Below are positions 34,051 to 42,049 of a stretch of 63,110 bases of DNA, piece by piece; the first letter of the stretch is position 1; every line of letters starts with the position of its first letter. Both the position numbers and the translations under genes were made by a program. The DNA is from Paracoccus sp. (in: a-proteobacteria) (lineage in GTDB: Bacteria; Pseudomonadota; Alphaproteobacteria; Rhodobacterales; Rhodobacteraceae): the NCBI RefSeq assembly GCF_030538655.1, contig NZ_JAUNTO010000017.1, forward strand, positions 1 to 63,110, in the 5' to 3' direction. The notes below the pieces were generated by a model, which was not told where the DNA came from, searched no databases, and saw nothing but the letters and a program-made list of their open reading frames with translations.

Positions 34051-34065
34051 CCTTGGGGCGCGGCC

Positions 34066-35025
34066 TTAGTTGCGCAGCACTATACAGGTGCCGCCCGCCG
34101 CCTTCAGCCGGTTGCAAAACGCCCCCGCCTCGCCGCGCGACTGAAAGCCGACCTGCGCGGTGAACACTGGACGGCTGCCGCTGCGCAGCGGGCGACGGAC
34201 AAAGCCGACCTGCTGCCCTCCAAGGATCGGGCGCAGCGTCCGGTTCAGCCGCTGCACCTGCTGCTGCGCCCCCGATTGCGTCGGATGCGAGGCGACCAGA
34301 ACGCCCCACGGAAACACCCGCTGCGGCACGGTAAATTCACGCAGGCTGCGGTTTCCGGCCAGTTTCACACAGGCGTCGTGAAAAGGCAGCGTCTCGTCCA
34401 GCGCCAGCTTCAATGCGTCGTCGTCAGGCGGGTTGTCGCGCCAGGTCCAGGCGTTATGGCCGGTGATCGACTGCACGTAATCCTGCGTTTCATAGGGCAG
34501 CACGGTCATCTCATCAATGAACCGCTGCGCCCGGTTCTCGCCGCCGTTATAGGCGACGGCGGCCAGACCGACATTGCCGAACATGTCGGTCAGATAGCGC
34601 AGATACCACGCCGATTTCGCGATTGCCTGCGCCGGGTTGAAGGGATCGTCCAGCCGATACAGCCGCGCCGTGCCGGGCATGAACTGCGCGATCCCCTGCG
34701 CGCCCACGGGGCTGACGGCTGACGGCTCGAACCGGCTTTCCTTCCACAGCAGCCGGGCCAGAAAATTCGGGTCAAGCTGGTGATCGGCGGCGTTGCGCTC
34801 GATCATGGTGCAGACGTCCAGAACGTAATGCTCCAGTCGGATGCAGTCGCGACCATCGTCGGTGCAGCGGATCTTGTCGTGCAAAATCGGGGGCGGGCGG
34901 CCGTGGATCGCATCCACTGCCGGGCGGGCCTGCGCCGGGGCGGCCAGTATCAGGCAGGCGAACAACAGCGAAAGACAGCGGCGCAGCAAGACAACCCCCA
35001 AAAGGATACGTGCCGTCCATAACAT
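34066..35025 (-). CDS. Lytic transglycosylase (SLT family) with C-terminal SPOR-like region
   Basis: A protein of about 319 residues with an N-terminal hydrophobic signal region. The soluble lytic transglycosylase domain has the catalytic Glu in LLWKESRFEPSAVSPVGAQG, then IAQFMPGTARLYRLDDPF and LAAVAYNGGENRAQRFI. The last 85 residues resemble a SPOR-type peptidoglycan-binding fold (VFTAQVGFQSRGEAGAFCNR). It would cleave glycan strands to 1,6-anhydromuramoyl ends in the periplasm. The start may also be the GTG at 35031 or a later codon. Confidence 0.9.
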   Translation of the reverse strand: MLWTARILLGVVLLRRCLSLLFACLILAAPAQARPAVDAIHGRPPPILHDKIRCTDDGRDCIRLEHYVLDVCTMIERNAADHQLDPNFLARLLWKESRFEPSAVSPVGAQGIAQFMPGTARLYRLDDPFNPAQAIAKSAWYLRYLTDMFGNVGLAAVAYNGGENRAQRFIDEMTVLPYETQDYVQSITGHNAWTWRDNPPDDDALKLALDETLPFHDACVKLAGNRSLREFTVPQRVFPWGVLVASHPTQSGAQQQVQRLNRTLRPILGGQQVGFVRRPLRSGSRPVFTAQVGFQSRGEAGAFCNRLKAAGGTCIVLRN

Positions 35026-35080
35026 CCACACCGGACCTTGGAAACCGCATCAAGGCGACATGGCATGGCACGGGGCCGGT

Positions 35081-35809
35081 TCAGGCACCCTTGCCCTTTT
35101 TGCCCTTGGCCGCCTGCTTTTCGGCCTTGCGGGCGGCCTGACGTTCGGCCTTGCGCGCGGCTTTTTCGGCCTCTTTTGCGGCTTTGCGTTCAGCCTTGCG
35201 GGCGGCTTTCTCTGCCTCTTTGGCGGCCTGTTTGTCGGCCTTGCGCTGCGCCTTGATCGCAGCTTTGTCCGGTTTTGGCGCTTTGGCTGGCTTATCGACG
35301 GCTGTGGGTGTGGTGGCTGCGATTGCTGTCGGGGCAGGTGCTACCGTGGCGAGGGGCACCGGGGCTGTGGCGGCAGCTGCCTTGGCCTTGGGAATGCGGC
35401 GCGGGCCGGTGCGTTTGTCCAGCGGCTGACCGTCCTTGTTGCGGGGGCTGCCGGTGCGTTTGGCCAGGTTGCGGGCCTTGGCGGCGGTGGCGGCCGGGGC
35501 TGCGCCGGCCGCCACCGCAGGTTTGCCGCCCGGCTTTTCCTTGCTTTGTTTGCTGCCATCGGGTTTCAGACCGCGCGCCCGACGTTCGTCGTTGCAGCGG
35601 CGCAGCGCGGCGTTCAGCAGGTCATAGCGGTTACGGTTTCCGGGGCCGCCCGGCTGGCCCGCATCCTTGCGCGCCGCGTCAAGTTCGGCGATCAGTTTCA
35701 TCAGCGCGGCATCGACCATTTGCGTCAGATCCGAACCCCGGCTGCGGGTGGTCAATGCCCGATCCTTTTCCGACAAAAGCTTTTGTTCTGCCTTTGAATA
35801 GTTCGGCAT
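35081..35809 (-). CDS. Unknown protein with a histone H1-like Lys/Ala-rich tail
   Basis: A 242-residue protein in two parts. The first 95 or so residues (MPNYSKAEQKLLSEKDRALT and onward) look globular and helical. From about residue 100 it becomes rich in Ala, Pro and Lys. The last 60 residues are near-perfect repeats of KAAKEAEKAARKAER-type units ending in AKGKKGKGA, a highly basic helix like bacterial histone H1-like or AlgP-type tails. It may bind nucleic acid or another polyanion; this is inference. A terminator for the next upstream gene separates it from the L,D-transpeptidase gene. Confidence 0.75.
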   Translation of the reverse strand: MPNYSKAEQKLLSEKDRALTTRSRGSDLTQMVDAALMKLIAELDAARKDAGQPGGPGNRNRYDLLNAALRRCNDERRARGLKPDGSKQSKEKPGGKPAVAAGAAPAATAAKARNLAKRTGSPRNKDGQPLDKRTGPRRIPKAKAAAATAPVPLATVAPAPTAIAATTPTAVDKPAKAPKPDKAAIKAQRKADKQAAKEAEKAARKAERKAAKEAEKAARKAERQAARKAEKQAAKGKKGKGA

Positions 35810-35874
35810 GATGTGCCCCGCTGCACCGCTTGCGATCTGGCGCGACTGTGCGTCAGCCGCCCCGCGATTGCAAT

Positions 35875-35903
35875 GTCAAAGCCCCGGCCAGATTGACCGG
35901 GGC
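35875..35903 (-). terminator. Terminator of the L,D-transpeptidase gene
   Basis: On the minus strand GCCCCGG pairs with CCGGGGC around a nine-base loop and is followed by TTTGACATT. It lies 33 bases past the stop codon at 35937. Confidence 0.7.
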
Positions 35904-35936
35904 CAGACGTTTTGTCTTGTTGCGGCAAATGCGCTG

Positions 35937-36770
35937 TCAGAAGCGCGACGGAACCGCGCTTTCGACCGGCGAGCCGACATAGGGGTTGACCGTGGCGCTG
36001 GCCTGCACCGGCGCGGTGGCCTGAACCGGGGCCTGCGGGGCGGGAACCATATAGCCCTGCGGGGTTTCGATCATCGGCCCTTCCAGGCGCAGGCTTTCGG
36101 CCTGGCTGCGCACCTTGACCGGGGCACCCAGCGGCAGTTCGTCATACAGGTCCATGATGTCCTGCTGGAACAGGCGGATGCAGCCCGCCGAGGTGGCCTT
36201 GCCGATGGACGAGGGGTCCATGGTGCCATGGATGCGATACATGGTATCGGTGCCGCCCTGATACAGATACAGCGCGCGCGCCCCAAGCGGGTTCTGCAAG
36301 CCGCCGGGCAGGCCGTGGCGAACGTTGTAATACAGTTCGGGTTCGGTGCGGACCATGTTGGCGGTGGGCGTCCAGCTGGGCCATGCGGCCTTGCGCCGGA
36401 TCGTCGCGTCGCCCGAAAAGCCGCGACCCGCGCGGCCCACGGCGACGCCAAAGCGCATTGCCTGACCGTTGCCCAGAACGTGATACAGCACGCGTGCATA
36501 GGGGTCGACGACGATGGTATCCTTGGGTTCGGGGCCGTTATAGGGCACCTGCTGGCGCCGGTTGCGTTCGTTCAGATAGCCCTGACGCACGGCGGCGATT
36601 TCGATCGGTTCGCCTTTGGGGCCGACATCGGTGCGGGCCTGATACATCCACAATTCGGACGCGGGTGCAGCGGCGGGTTCGACCGAGCCGGTCGAGGGGT
36701 TGCGGCTTTCGGGCGTGCCGCAGGCAGCCAGACCCAGGGTCATGGCAAGGCAGAGGGGCGCGAGGCGCAT
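35937..36770 (-). CDS. L,D-transpeptidase lipoprotein (YkuD family)
   Basis: A 277-residue protein with a lipoprotein signal (MRLAPLCLAMTLGLAAC). The YkuD catalytic motif is present: RIHGTMDPSSIGKATSAGCI followed by RLFQQD, carrying the conserved His and nucleophilic Cys. It would make 3-3 peptidoglycan crosslinks or attach proteins to peptidoglycan. The C-terminal 50 residues are Pro/Ala/Val-rich. The start at 36770 follows GGAAG; the longer frame to 36917 lacks a signal peptide. Confidence 0.93.
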   Translation of the reverse strand: MRLAPLCLAMTLGLAACGTPESRNPSTGSVEPAAAPASELWMYQARTDVGPKGEPIEIAAVRQGYLNERNRRQQVPYNGPEPKDTIVVDPYARVLYHVLGNGQAMRFGVAVGRAGRGFSGDATIRRKAAWPSWTPTANMVRTEPELYYNVRHGLPGGLQNPLGARALYLYQGGTDTMYRIHGTMDPSSIGKATSAGCIRLFQQDIMDLYDELPLGAPVKVRSQAESLRLEGPMIETPQGYMVPAPQAPVQATAPVQASATVNPYVGSPVESAVPSRF

Positions 36771-36984
36771 CTTGTGTCTTCCTTGTATCGGCGGCGGACG
36801 GCGGCAGAACCGCCCGCGGCAATCATAGGTAGCGGAATATCGTGAAAACCGCATCGGCACCAGCCGCGCGGGATTCAAGCCGGTCCCCATCAGCATAATG
36901 CGGGGCATGATCGTCAACCCCTCGATTTCGTGAGGTGGTTAATTCGTTTTCAGCCTGTGGCCCGGCTGCATGTTTGTTTGCGGC

Positions 36985-37010
36985 GGAACTTTGCCGCCGG
37001 GTGGGCCGTT
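36985..37010 (+). promoter_or_regulatory. EcfG-type general stress promoter upstream of the GlsB-like gene
   Basis: GGAAC at 36985-36989 is followed 17 bases later by CGTT at 37007-37010. This fits the alphaproteobacterial EcfG consensus (GGAAC, 16-17 bases, CGTT). The ATG of the stress-associated membrane protein is 50 bases downstream. Whether this organism has EcfG cannot be seen here. Confidence 0.6.
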
Positions 37011-37060
37011 GGCCCGTTATCTGGGGCCGCGATGGGCGGCTTTTCAAAGGGGTAAGCACT

Positions 37061-37315
37061 ATGACCACTCTTATCGTTGCACTGATTATCGGTGCCATCG
37101 CCGGCTGGCTGGCCGGTCAGATCGTCAAAGGCCACGGGCAGGGCGTGCTGATGAACATCGTCGTCGGTATCATTGGCGCGGTGATCGCCGGTTTCCTGTT
37201 CCCGGCTGTCGGCATCGGCAGTGTCGCATTGGGCGGTGTTCTGGGCGCGATCATCTTTTCGACCATCGGCGCGGTTATCCTGCTGCTGATCGTGCGGCTG
37301 GTGAACCGGGCCTGA
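37061..37315 (+). CDS. GlsB/YeaQ/YmgE family stress membrane protein
   Basis: An 84-residue protein of three membrane helices rich in Gly, starting MTTLIVALIIGAIAGWLAGQ and then IVKGHGQGVLMNIVVGIIGA, the transglycosylase-associated protein (GlsB/YeaQ/YmgE) pattern. Family members are strongly induced in general stress, and their molecular function is unresolved. AAAGGGG precedes the ATG. The EcfG-like promoter upstream and the strong terminator downstream make it a single-gene unit. Confidence 0.92.
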   Translation: MTTLIVALIIGAIAGWLAGQIVKGHGQGVLMNIVVGIIGAVIAGFLFPAVGIGSVALGGVLGAIIFSTIGAVILLLIVRLVNRA

Positions 37316-37357
37316 ATGTGGGCCTTGCCTTGTCTGGTCAAAGCCAGCCGGATCATC

Positions 37358-37393
37358 GTCCCGCCCCCCGTATATATCAGGGGGCGGGACTTT
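37358..37393. terminator. Strong terminator hairpin between convergent genes
   Basis: A stem of about ten pairs (GTCCCGCCCCC / GGGGGCGGGAC) with a loop of roughly nine bases (TATATATCA) is followed by TTT. It lies between the GlsB-like gene and the end of the creatinase gene and could serve both. Confidence 0.75.
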
Positions 37394-37396
37394 CCA

Positions 37397-38602
37397 TCAG
37401 CCCACCACGTTGAAATCCGGCCCATAGGGATAGCCGGTGATATTTTCGTTGCCGTCCTCGGTGATGACCAGAATGTCATGTTCGCGGTATCCGCCCGCGC
37501 CCGGCCGGCCCGCAGCGATGGTCAGCATCGGCTCCATGCTGATGACCATGCCGGGGCGCAGCACGGTGTCGATATCTTCGCGCAGTTCCAGCCCGGCCTC
37601 GCGGCCATAGTAATGCGACAGCACGCCGAAGGAATGGCCATAGCCAAAGGTGCGGTATTGCAGCAGGTCGCGTTCGGCAAAGAAATCGTTGATCCTGGCC
37701 GTCACCTCGGCGCAGGAGGCGCCAGGTTTCAGCAGGCTCATCCCGTATTCATGTGCCGCCACATTCGCCTGCCAGATCGCCAGCGAGGCGTCATCGACGG
37801 TTTCCACGAACATGGTGCGTTCCAGCGCGGTGTAATAGCCGGAAATCATCGGGAAGGTGTTCAGCGACAGGATGTCACCGCGTTCCAGCATGCGTGAGGT
37901 GACGGGATTATGCGCGCCATCGGTGTTGATGCCGGACTGGAACCAGACCCACGTGTCGCGGTATTCGGCATCGGGGAACAGGCGCGCGATTTCCAGCTCC
38001 ATCGCGTCGCGTCCTGCCATGGCCACGTCGATTTCGCGGGCACCGGCACGCACCGCGTCGCGGATCGCATAGCCGCCGACATCAGCCACCCCGGCACCGG
38101 CGCGAATCAGTGCGATTTCGGCGGGGGATTTCAGCATCCGCTGACGCATGGTGGCGGGGGCGATGTCGGTCAGTTGCGCGGGGTTCAGGGCGGCCTGCAT
38201 CTGGGCGTGACGTTCGATGGTCAGGTGGTCGGCCTCGAACCCGATATGCTTGCCGGTGCCGGTGATCCCGGCCACCGTGCGCCAGAAATTATCGCGGCCC
38301 CAGTCGGTAAAGGTGATGTTGTCGCCGTGACAACGCCGCCATGGCTGGCCTGCGTCGATGCCTGCGCTGATGGTCACGCTGTCATCCGGCGTCACCACCA
38401 GCCCATAGGGGCGACCAAAGCTGCAATAGAGAAATCCGGAATAATAAGCGATGTTCTGCATCGAGGTCAGGACAACAGCCTGCACCCCGGCCTGATCCAT
38501 CGCCGCACGCAGCCCGGCCAGCCGCGCGTCGTATTCATCTGCTGCAAAGGGCAGCGGTGCCTTGTGGCCATTGTGGAAACGATAGTTCTGCGGACGCTCC
38601 AT
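37397..38602 (-). CDS. Creatinase (creatine amidinohydrolase), M24 family
   Basis: A 401-residue protein matching Pseudomonas creatinase (about 403 residues) along its length from memory of that sequence. Shared blocks include SGFLYCSFGRPYGLVVTPDD, AGQPWRRCHGDNITFTDWGR, FQSGINTDGAHNPVT with the catalytic His, and FGYGHSFGVLSHYYGREAGL. It keeps the pita-bread M24 fold but hydrolyses creatine to sarcosine and urea without metal. The ATG at 38602 after GGGGGGACC gives the family N-terminus. No sarcosine oxidase gene is adjacent, so the rest of the pathway must lie elsewhere; a related M24 substrate cannot be fully excluded. Confidence 0.87.
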   Translation of the reverse strand: MERPQNYRFHNGHKAPLPFAADEYDARLAGLRAAMDQAGVQAVVLTSMQNIAYYSGFLYCSFGRPYGLVVTPDDSVTISAGIDAGQPWRRCHGDNITFTDWGRDNFWRTVAGITGTGKHIGFEADHLTIERHAQMQAALNPAQLTDIAPATMRQRMLKSPAEIALIRAGAGVADVGGYAIRDAVRAGAREIDVAMAGRDAMELEIARLFPDAEYRDTWVWFQSGINTDGAHNPVTSRMLERGDILSLNTFPMISGYYTALERTMFVETVDDASLAIWQANVAAHEYGMSLLKPGASCAEVTARINDFFAERDLLQYRTFGYGHSFGVLSHYYGREAGLELREDIDTVLRPGMVISMEPMLTIAAGRPGAGGYREHDILVITEDGNENITGYPYGPDFNVVG

Positions 38603-38981
38603 CGCGGTCCCCCCGACATTCGGGGCCGCAAGGAAGCCCCGCAAGACTTCCCGGCGTGCAGGACAGATCGGCCAAGGATACGACGACGCCATCGCCGCGA
38701 CCGTGCCTGACAGGATAGCGCGGGCCTGATGATGGTCAAGCCGCAAATCATGCTGCGCCGCAGCGGAATTGAGTCGCGTCAAATATCAGTTATTAACAAC
38801 CCTCAGTTGACAAGACATATTGAACAAATACTTCAGGTTTCACGCTAACAAAATAAAAATCAAGCAAAAACAATGATGTGCTAGAAATCGCCCATAGTGG
38901 TTAACTTTCGCTTTCTGACCTCAAGTTAATTCGCTAAAATTGCGGCGCGAACGTCTTGTGTGCTATTTGAAGGAGTCTTCA
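38603..38981. other. Divergent regulatory gap between creatinase and the first VPLPA gene
   Basis: These 379 bases hold no gene. Most of the right half (38770-38940) is markedly AT-rich. On the minus strand, TTGACC (38734-38739) with TATCCT 16 bases on (38712-38717) may drive creatinase. On the plus strand, TAAAAT at 38935-38940 is a plausible -10 for the VPLPA gene, though no good -35 is visible. A TTGACA occurs at 38807-38812. Confidence 0.45.
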
Positions 38982-39560
38982 ATGTTCGATAATCTGAAAG
39001 CTGTGGCACTGGGTGCCGCCGCTGCCGTTACGCTGGCAGTGGCTGCTCCGCAGGCTCAGGCTGCTACCTATGACCTGGTTGATGGTGGTTCCTACACCGT
39101 CACCGGGTCCGACACCTATGCCGGTGTGATGGACCTGACGCTGGCTGGCCCGCTGGGCACGCTGACCGGCCCGAACAGCATCCGCGCCGACTTTACCGTC
39201 CTGACCTCGGGCAGCGCGCTCGCCGAGCTGGCGCTGACCAACTATGCTGCCAGCCTGTTCACGGGCCTGACGGCATCCTGGGTTGACACTGCCACTAACG
39301 CCCTGCTGTCCAGCACGGCGCTGACCGCGGGTAACAACGTTCTGTCCTCGACCTTCGGTCCCGGCTCGCTGGCCCAGACCCTGGTTCTGAGCTGGACCTC
39401 GCTGCGCGTTCCGACCACGGTTGCGCAGTCGGCGCTGAACCCGAACGTCACGTTTGACGTTGCCCCGGTCCCGCTGCCGGCCACTGGCCTGCTGCTGGTT
39501 GGCGCTGTCGGCGCGACCGCGATGCTGCGTCGTCGCAAAAAAGCCGAAGCTGCTGCCTGA
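38982..39560 (+). CDS. VPLPA-CTERM sorted surface protein (first of tandem pair)
   Basis: A 192-residue exported protein: signal peptide (MFDNLKAVALGAAAAVTLAVAAPQAQA), then a Thr/Gly/Leu-rich beta-type domain starting ATYDLVDGGSYTVTGSDTY. The C-terminal sorting segment is VPLPATGLLLVGAVGATAML followed by RRRKK. VPLPA-CTERM segments are variants of the PEP-CTERM system and are expected to be processed by an exosortase-type enzyme, which is not in this window. An AAGGAG Shine-Dalgarno precedes the ATG. The gene is paralogous to the next one. Confidence 0.88.
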   Translation: MFDNLKAVALGAAAAVTLAVAAPQAQAATYDLVDGGSYTVTGSDTYAGVMDLTLAGPLGTLTGPNSIRADFTVLTSGSALAELALTNYAASLFTGLTASWVDTATNALLSSTALTAGNNVLSSTFGPGSLAQTLVLSWTSLRVPTTVAQSALNPNVTFDVAPVPLPATGLLLVGAVGATAMLRRRKKAEAAA

Positions 39561-39584
39561 TTTCTGGCCGCAGTTTGGAAAAAG

Positions 39585-39617
39585 AACCCCGCAGAGCAAT
39601 CTGCGGGGTTTCGTTTT
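39585..39617 (+). terminator. Terminator of the first VPLPA gene
   Basis: A perfect 11-bp stem AACCCCGCAGA / TCTGCGGGGTT with loop GCAA is followed by TCGTTTTG. Confidence 0.88.
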
Positions 39618-39783
39618 GCAGGGATGCGTTTGGGCCGGGAAAATTCAATATAATAAAATTAAAAATATTTAATATCATATACTTGCATGAAACACCCCTT
39701 CCGTCTCACTGTTCGCTTTCCAAATGATTAATAGTTTATTAAGGTTGTATGCGGGCGCGATATGTTCGCTTAAGGAGGTTCCC

Positions 39784-40362
39784 ATGTTTGAGAAATTGAA
39801 ATTTTCTGCTTTGGCTGCTGCCACCGCCGTGACGCTGGCGGTTGCCTCGCCTGCGGCCCAGGCGGCGACCTGGACTATTGTTGATGGTGGTTCCTATACC
39901 GTCACCGAGTCGGGCGTCTATTCCGGCACTATGGATTTGTGGCTGGCTGGTGCGCCGGGCGCGTTGACTGGTCCCGGTCAGATCAGCGCCAATTTCACCG
40001 TCCTGACCTCGGGCAGCGGTGTGGGTGAACTGGCCCTGACCAATTATGGCGCTGGCCTGTTCACCGGGCTGACGGCTTCGTGGCTGGATACGGCCACCAA
40101 TGCTGTGCTGGCCTCTGTTGGTCTTGGTGCGGGGAACAACTCGCTGTCCACGACCTTTGGCGGCGGCAGCCCGCTGACGCAGACCCTGCTGCTGAGCTGG
40201 GATTCGCTACTGGTGCCCACCACTGCGGCGCAGTCGCAACTGAACCCGGATGTCACTTTCGAAGTGGCGCCTATTCCGCTGCCCGCCACTGGCCTGCTGC
40301 TGCTGGGCGCTGTTGGCGCGACCGCAATGCTGCGCCGTCGCAAGGGTGAAAAAGCCGCCTGA
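39784..40362 (+). CDS. VPLPA-CTERM-like sorted surface protein (second of tandem pair)
   Basis: A 192-residue protein, the same length as its neighbour and similar throughout. It has a signal peptide ending SPAAQA, a mature start TWTIVDGGSYTVTESGVY, shared NFTVLTSGSGVGELALTNYG, and the sorting segment IPLPATGLLLLGAVGATAML then RRRKGEKAA. It is preceded by AAGGAGG and an AT-rich 160-base leader with its own terminator behind it. Each gene thus looks like a separate transcription unit created by local duplication. Confidence 0.87.
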   Translation: MFEKLKFSALAAATAVTLAVASPAAQAATWTIVDGGSYTVTESGVYSGTMDLWLAGAPGALTGPGQISANFTVLTSGSGVGELALTNYGAGLFTGLTASWLDTATNAVLASVGLGAGNNSLSTTFGGGSPLTQTLLLSWDSLLVPTTAAQSQLNPDVTFEVAPIPLPATGLLLLGAVGATAMLRRRKGEKAA

Positions 40363-40386
40363 TTGGCGCGATTGCCGAACAAGACG

Positions 40387-40417
40387 CCCCGCAGAGAAAT
40401 CTGCGGGGTTTTGTTTT
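40387..40417 (+). terminator. Terminator of the second VPLPA gene
   Basis: Stem CCCCGCAGA / TCTGCGGGG with loop GAAA and tail TTTTGTTTT. It is nearly identical to the terminator of the first copy. Confidence 0.88.
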
Positions 40418-40506
40418 GGCTGGTCACCCCCCCAAGATGCGCATTCGGGCAAACAGCAAGCCGGTGTGCGTCCAGGGCCCCCGCAGACCGTGCTGCGGAG
40501 GGGAGA

Positions 40507-41808
40507 TCAGGCGTGCACGGGTTGCTGTGCTGGCGCAGGTGCCGTGCGGTTGCCGCGCAGATAGCGCGCATAGCCCAGATCATCGGCGCGGATGTCGGGT
40601 GCCCGGCCCGAGATCAGGTCGGCCAGAAGGCGGCCCGATCCGGCGGCCATGGTCCATCCCAAGGTGCCGTGCCCCGTGTTCAGGAACAGGTTGCCGATGG
40701 GGGTGGCGCCCACGATGGGGGTTCCATCCGGTGTCATCGGGCGCAGGCCGGTCCAGAAGGCGGCATTGCTCAGATCGCCCGCGCCGCCGAACATCTCGCC
40801 CACCGACAGTTCCAGCGTTTCGCGGCGGCGGGGGTTCAGGCTCAGGTCAAAGCCGGCGATTTCAGCCAGCCCGCCCACGCGGATGCGGTCGCCAAGGCGG
40901 GTGATCGCGACCTTGTAGGTTTCGTCCATCACAGTCGAAACCGGGGCGCGGTTTGCATCGGTAATGTCGATGGTCAGCGAATAGCCTTTCAGCGGATAGA
41001 CCGGCAGTTTGATCCCCAGATGGCGGACCATTTGCGGCGAATAGCTGCCAAGCGCCAGCACATAGCGGTCGGCCATGATCCGGCCCTCGCCGGTGCGCAC
41101 GGCGGTGATGCGCCCGCCCTCGGATTCCAGCGCCTGAATATCGACGCCCCAGCGAAAGGTCACACCCGCCGCCACGGCCATTTCTGCCAGGCGATTGGTG
41201 AATTTAAAGCAATCGCCGGTTTCATCCCCCGGCAGCCGCAGCCCGCCCGCGATCAGGTTGGCGGCGCCCGCCAGTCCCGGTTCGGCGGCAATGCAACCGG
41301 CGCGGTCCAGAACCTCGAACGGGACACCATCGGCGGCCAGCACTTCGATGTCCTTGGCGGCGGCATCGACCTGTTTCTGACTGCGGAACACTTGCAGCGT
41401 GCCTTGCGTCCGCTCGTCATAGGAAATACCGGTTTCCGCGCGCAGTTCGCCCAGACAATCGCGGCTGTATTCCGCCAGCCGGACCATACGGCTTTTGTTG
41501 ATCTGATAGGCCGAGGTGGTGCAGTTCGCCAGCATCTGCATCATCCAGCCGATCCGTTGCCGGTCCAGTTTCGGTTGCAGGACCAGCGGTGCGTGGCGCT
41601 GAAACATCCATTTCAGCGCCTTCATCGGCACACCCGGCGCGGCCCAGGGCGAGGAATAGCCCGGCGACACCTCGCCTGCGTTGGCAAAGCTGGTTTCCAG
41701 CGCCGGGCCGGTCTGGCGGTCGATGACGGTGACATCGTGGCCCGCGCGGGCCAGATACCAGGCCGAGGTGACGCCGATGACACCGGCGCCCAGAATGACG
41801 ATCTTCAT
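40507..41808 (-). CDS. dadA: D-amino acid dehydrogenase
   Basis: A 433-residue flavoprotein with an N-terminal FAD-binding GxGxxG fold ([19 protein letters not shown] then VTVIDRQ). DadA-type motifs follow: [38 protein letters not shown] and [20 protein letters not shown]. It oxidises D-amino acids, mainly D-alanine, feeding electrons to the quinone pool at the inner membrane. The ATG at 41808 follows GGGAAGG. The 241-base divergent gap with the MFS gene has an AATCCCC / GGGGATT inverted pair near 41869 and AT-rich GAATATTTC-like sites that could bind an Lrp-type regulator; this is inference. Confidence 0.94.
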   Translation of the reverse strand: MKIVILGAGVIGVTSAWYLARAGHDVTVIDRQTGPALETSFANAGEVSPGYSSPWAAPGVPMKALKWMFQRHAPLVLQPKLDRQRIGWMMQMLANCTTSAYQINKSRMVRLAEYSRDCLGELRAETGISYDERTQGTLQVFRSQKQVDAAAKDIEVLAADGVPFEVLDRAGCIAAEPGLAGAANLIAGGLRLPGDETGDCFKFTNRLAEMAVAAGVTFRWGVDIQALESEGGRITAVRTGEGRIMADRYVLALGSYSPQMVRHLGIKLPVYPLKGYSLTIDITDANRAPVSTVMDETYKVAITRLGDRIRVGGLAEIAGFDLSLNPRRRETLELSVGEMFGGAGDLSNAAFWTGLRPMTPDGTPIVGATPIGNLFLNTGHGTLGWTMAAGSGRLLADLISGRAPDIRADDLGYARYLRGNRTAPAPAQQPVHA

Positions 41809-42049
41809 GGCGTTACCTTCCCTGTTATTTCTGAAAGGATAGCCGGATCGTCTGAAATGAAATCCCCAAGTTGCCGGGGGATTCGCCCATTTTTCGAAGA
41901 ATATTTCCCTGTTTGACCTATGTGTCGAAAGATTCTGCGGCAGGTGACATTTGAGCAAAATATATCTATTATTCTGGGGGATCAGTTGCGCGAATCTTGT
42001 GCGGCCCAAGAGCGTTGCAGCCCGCCGCGCTGCGGCCTAACGTCGCGCC

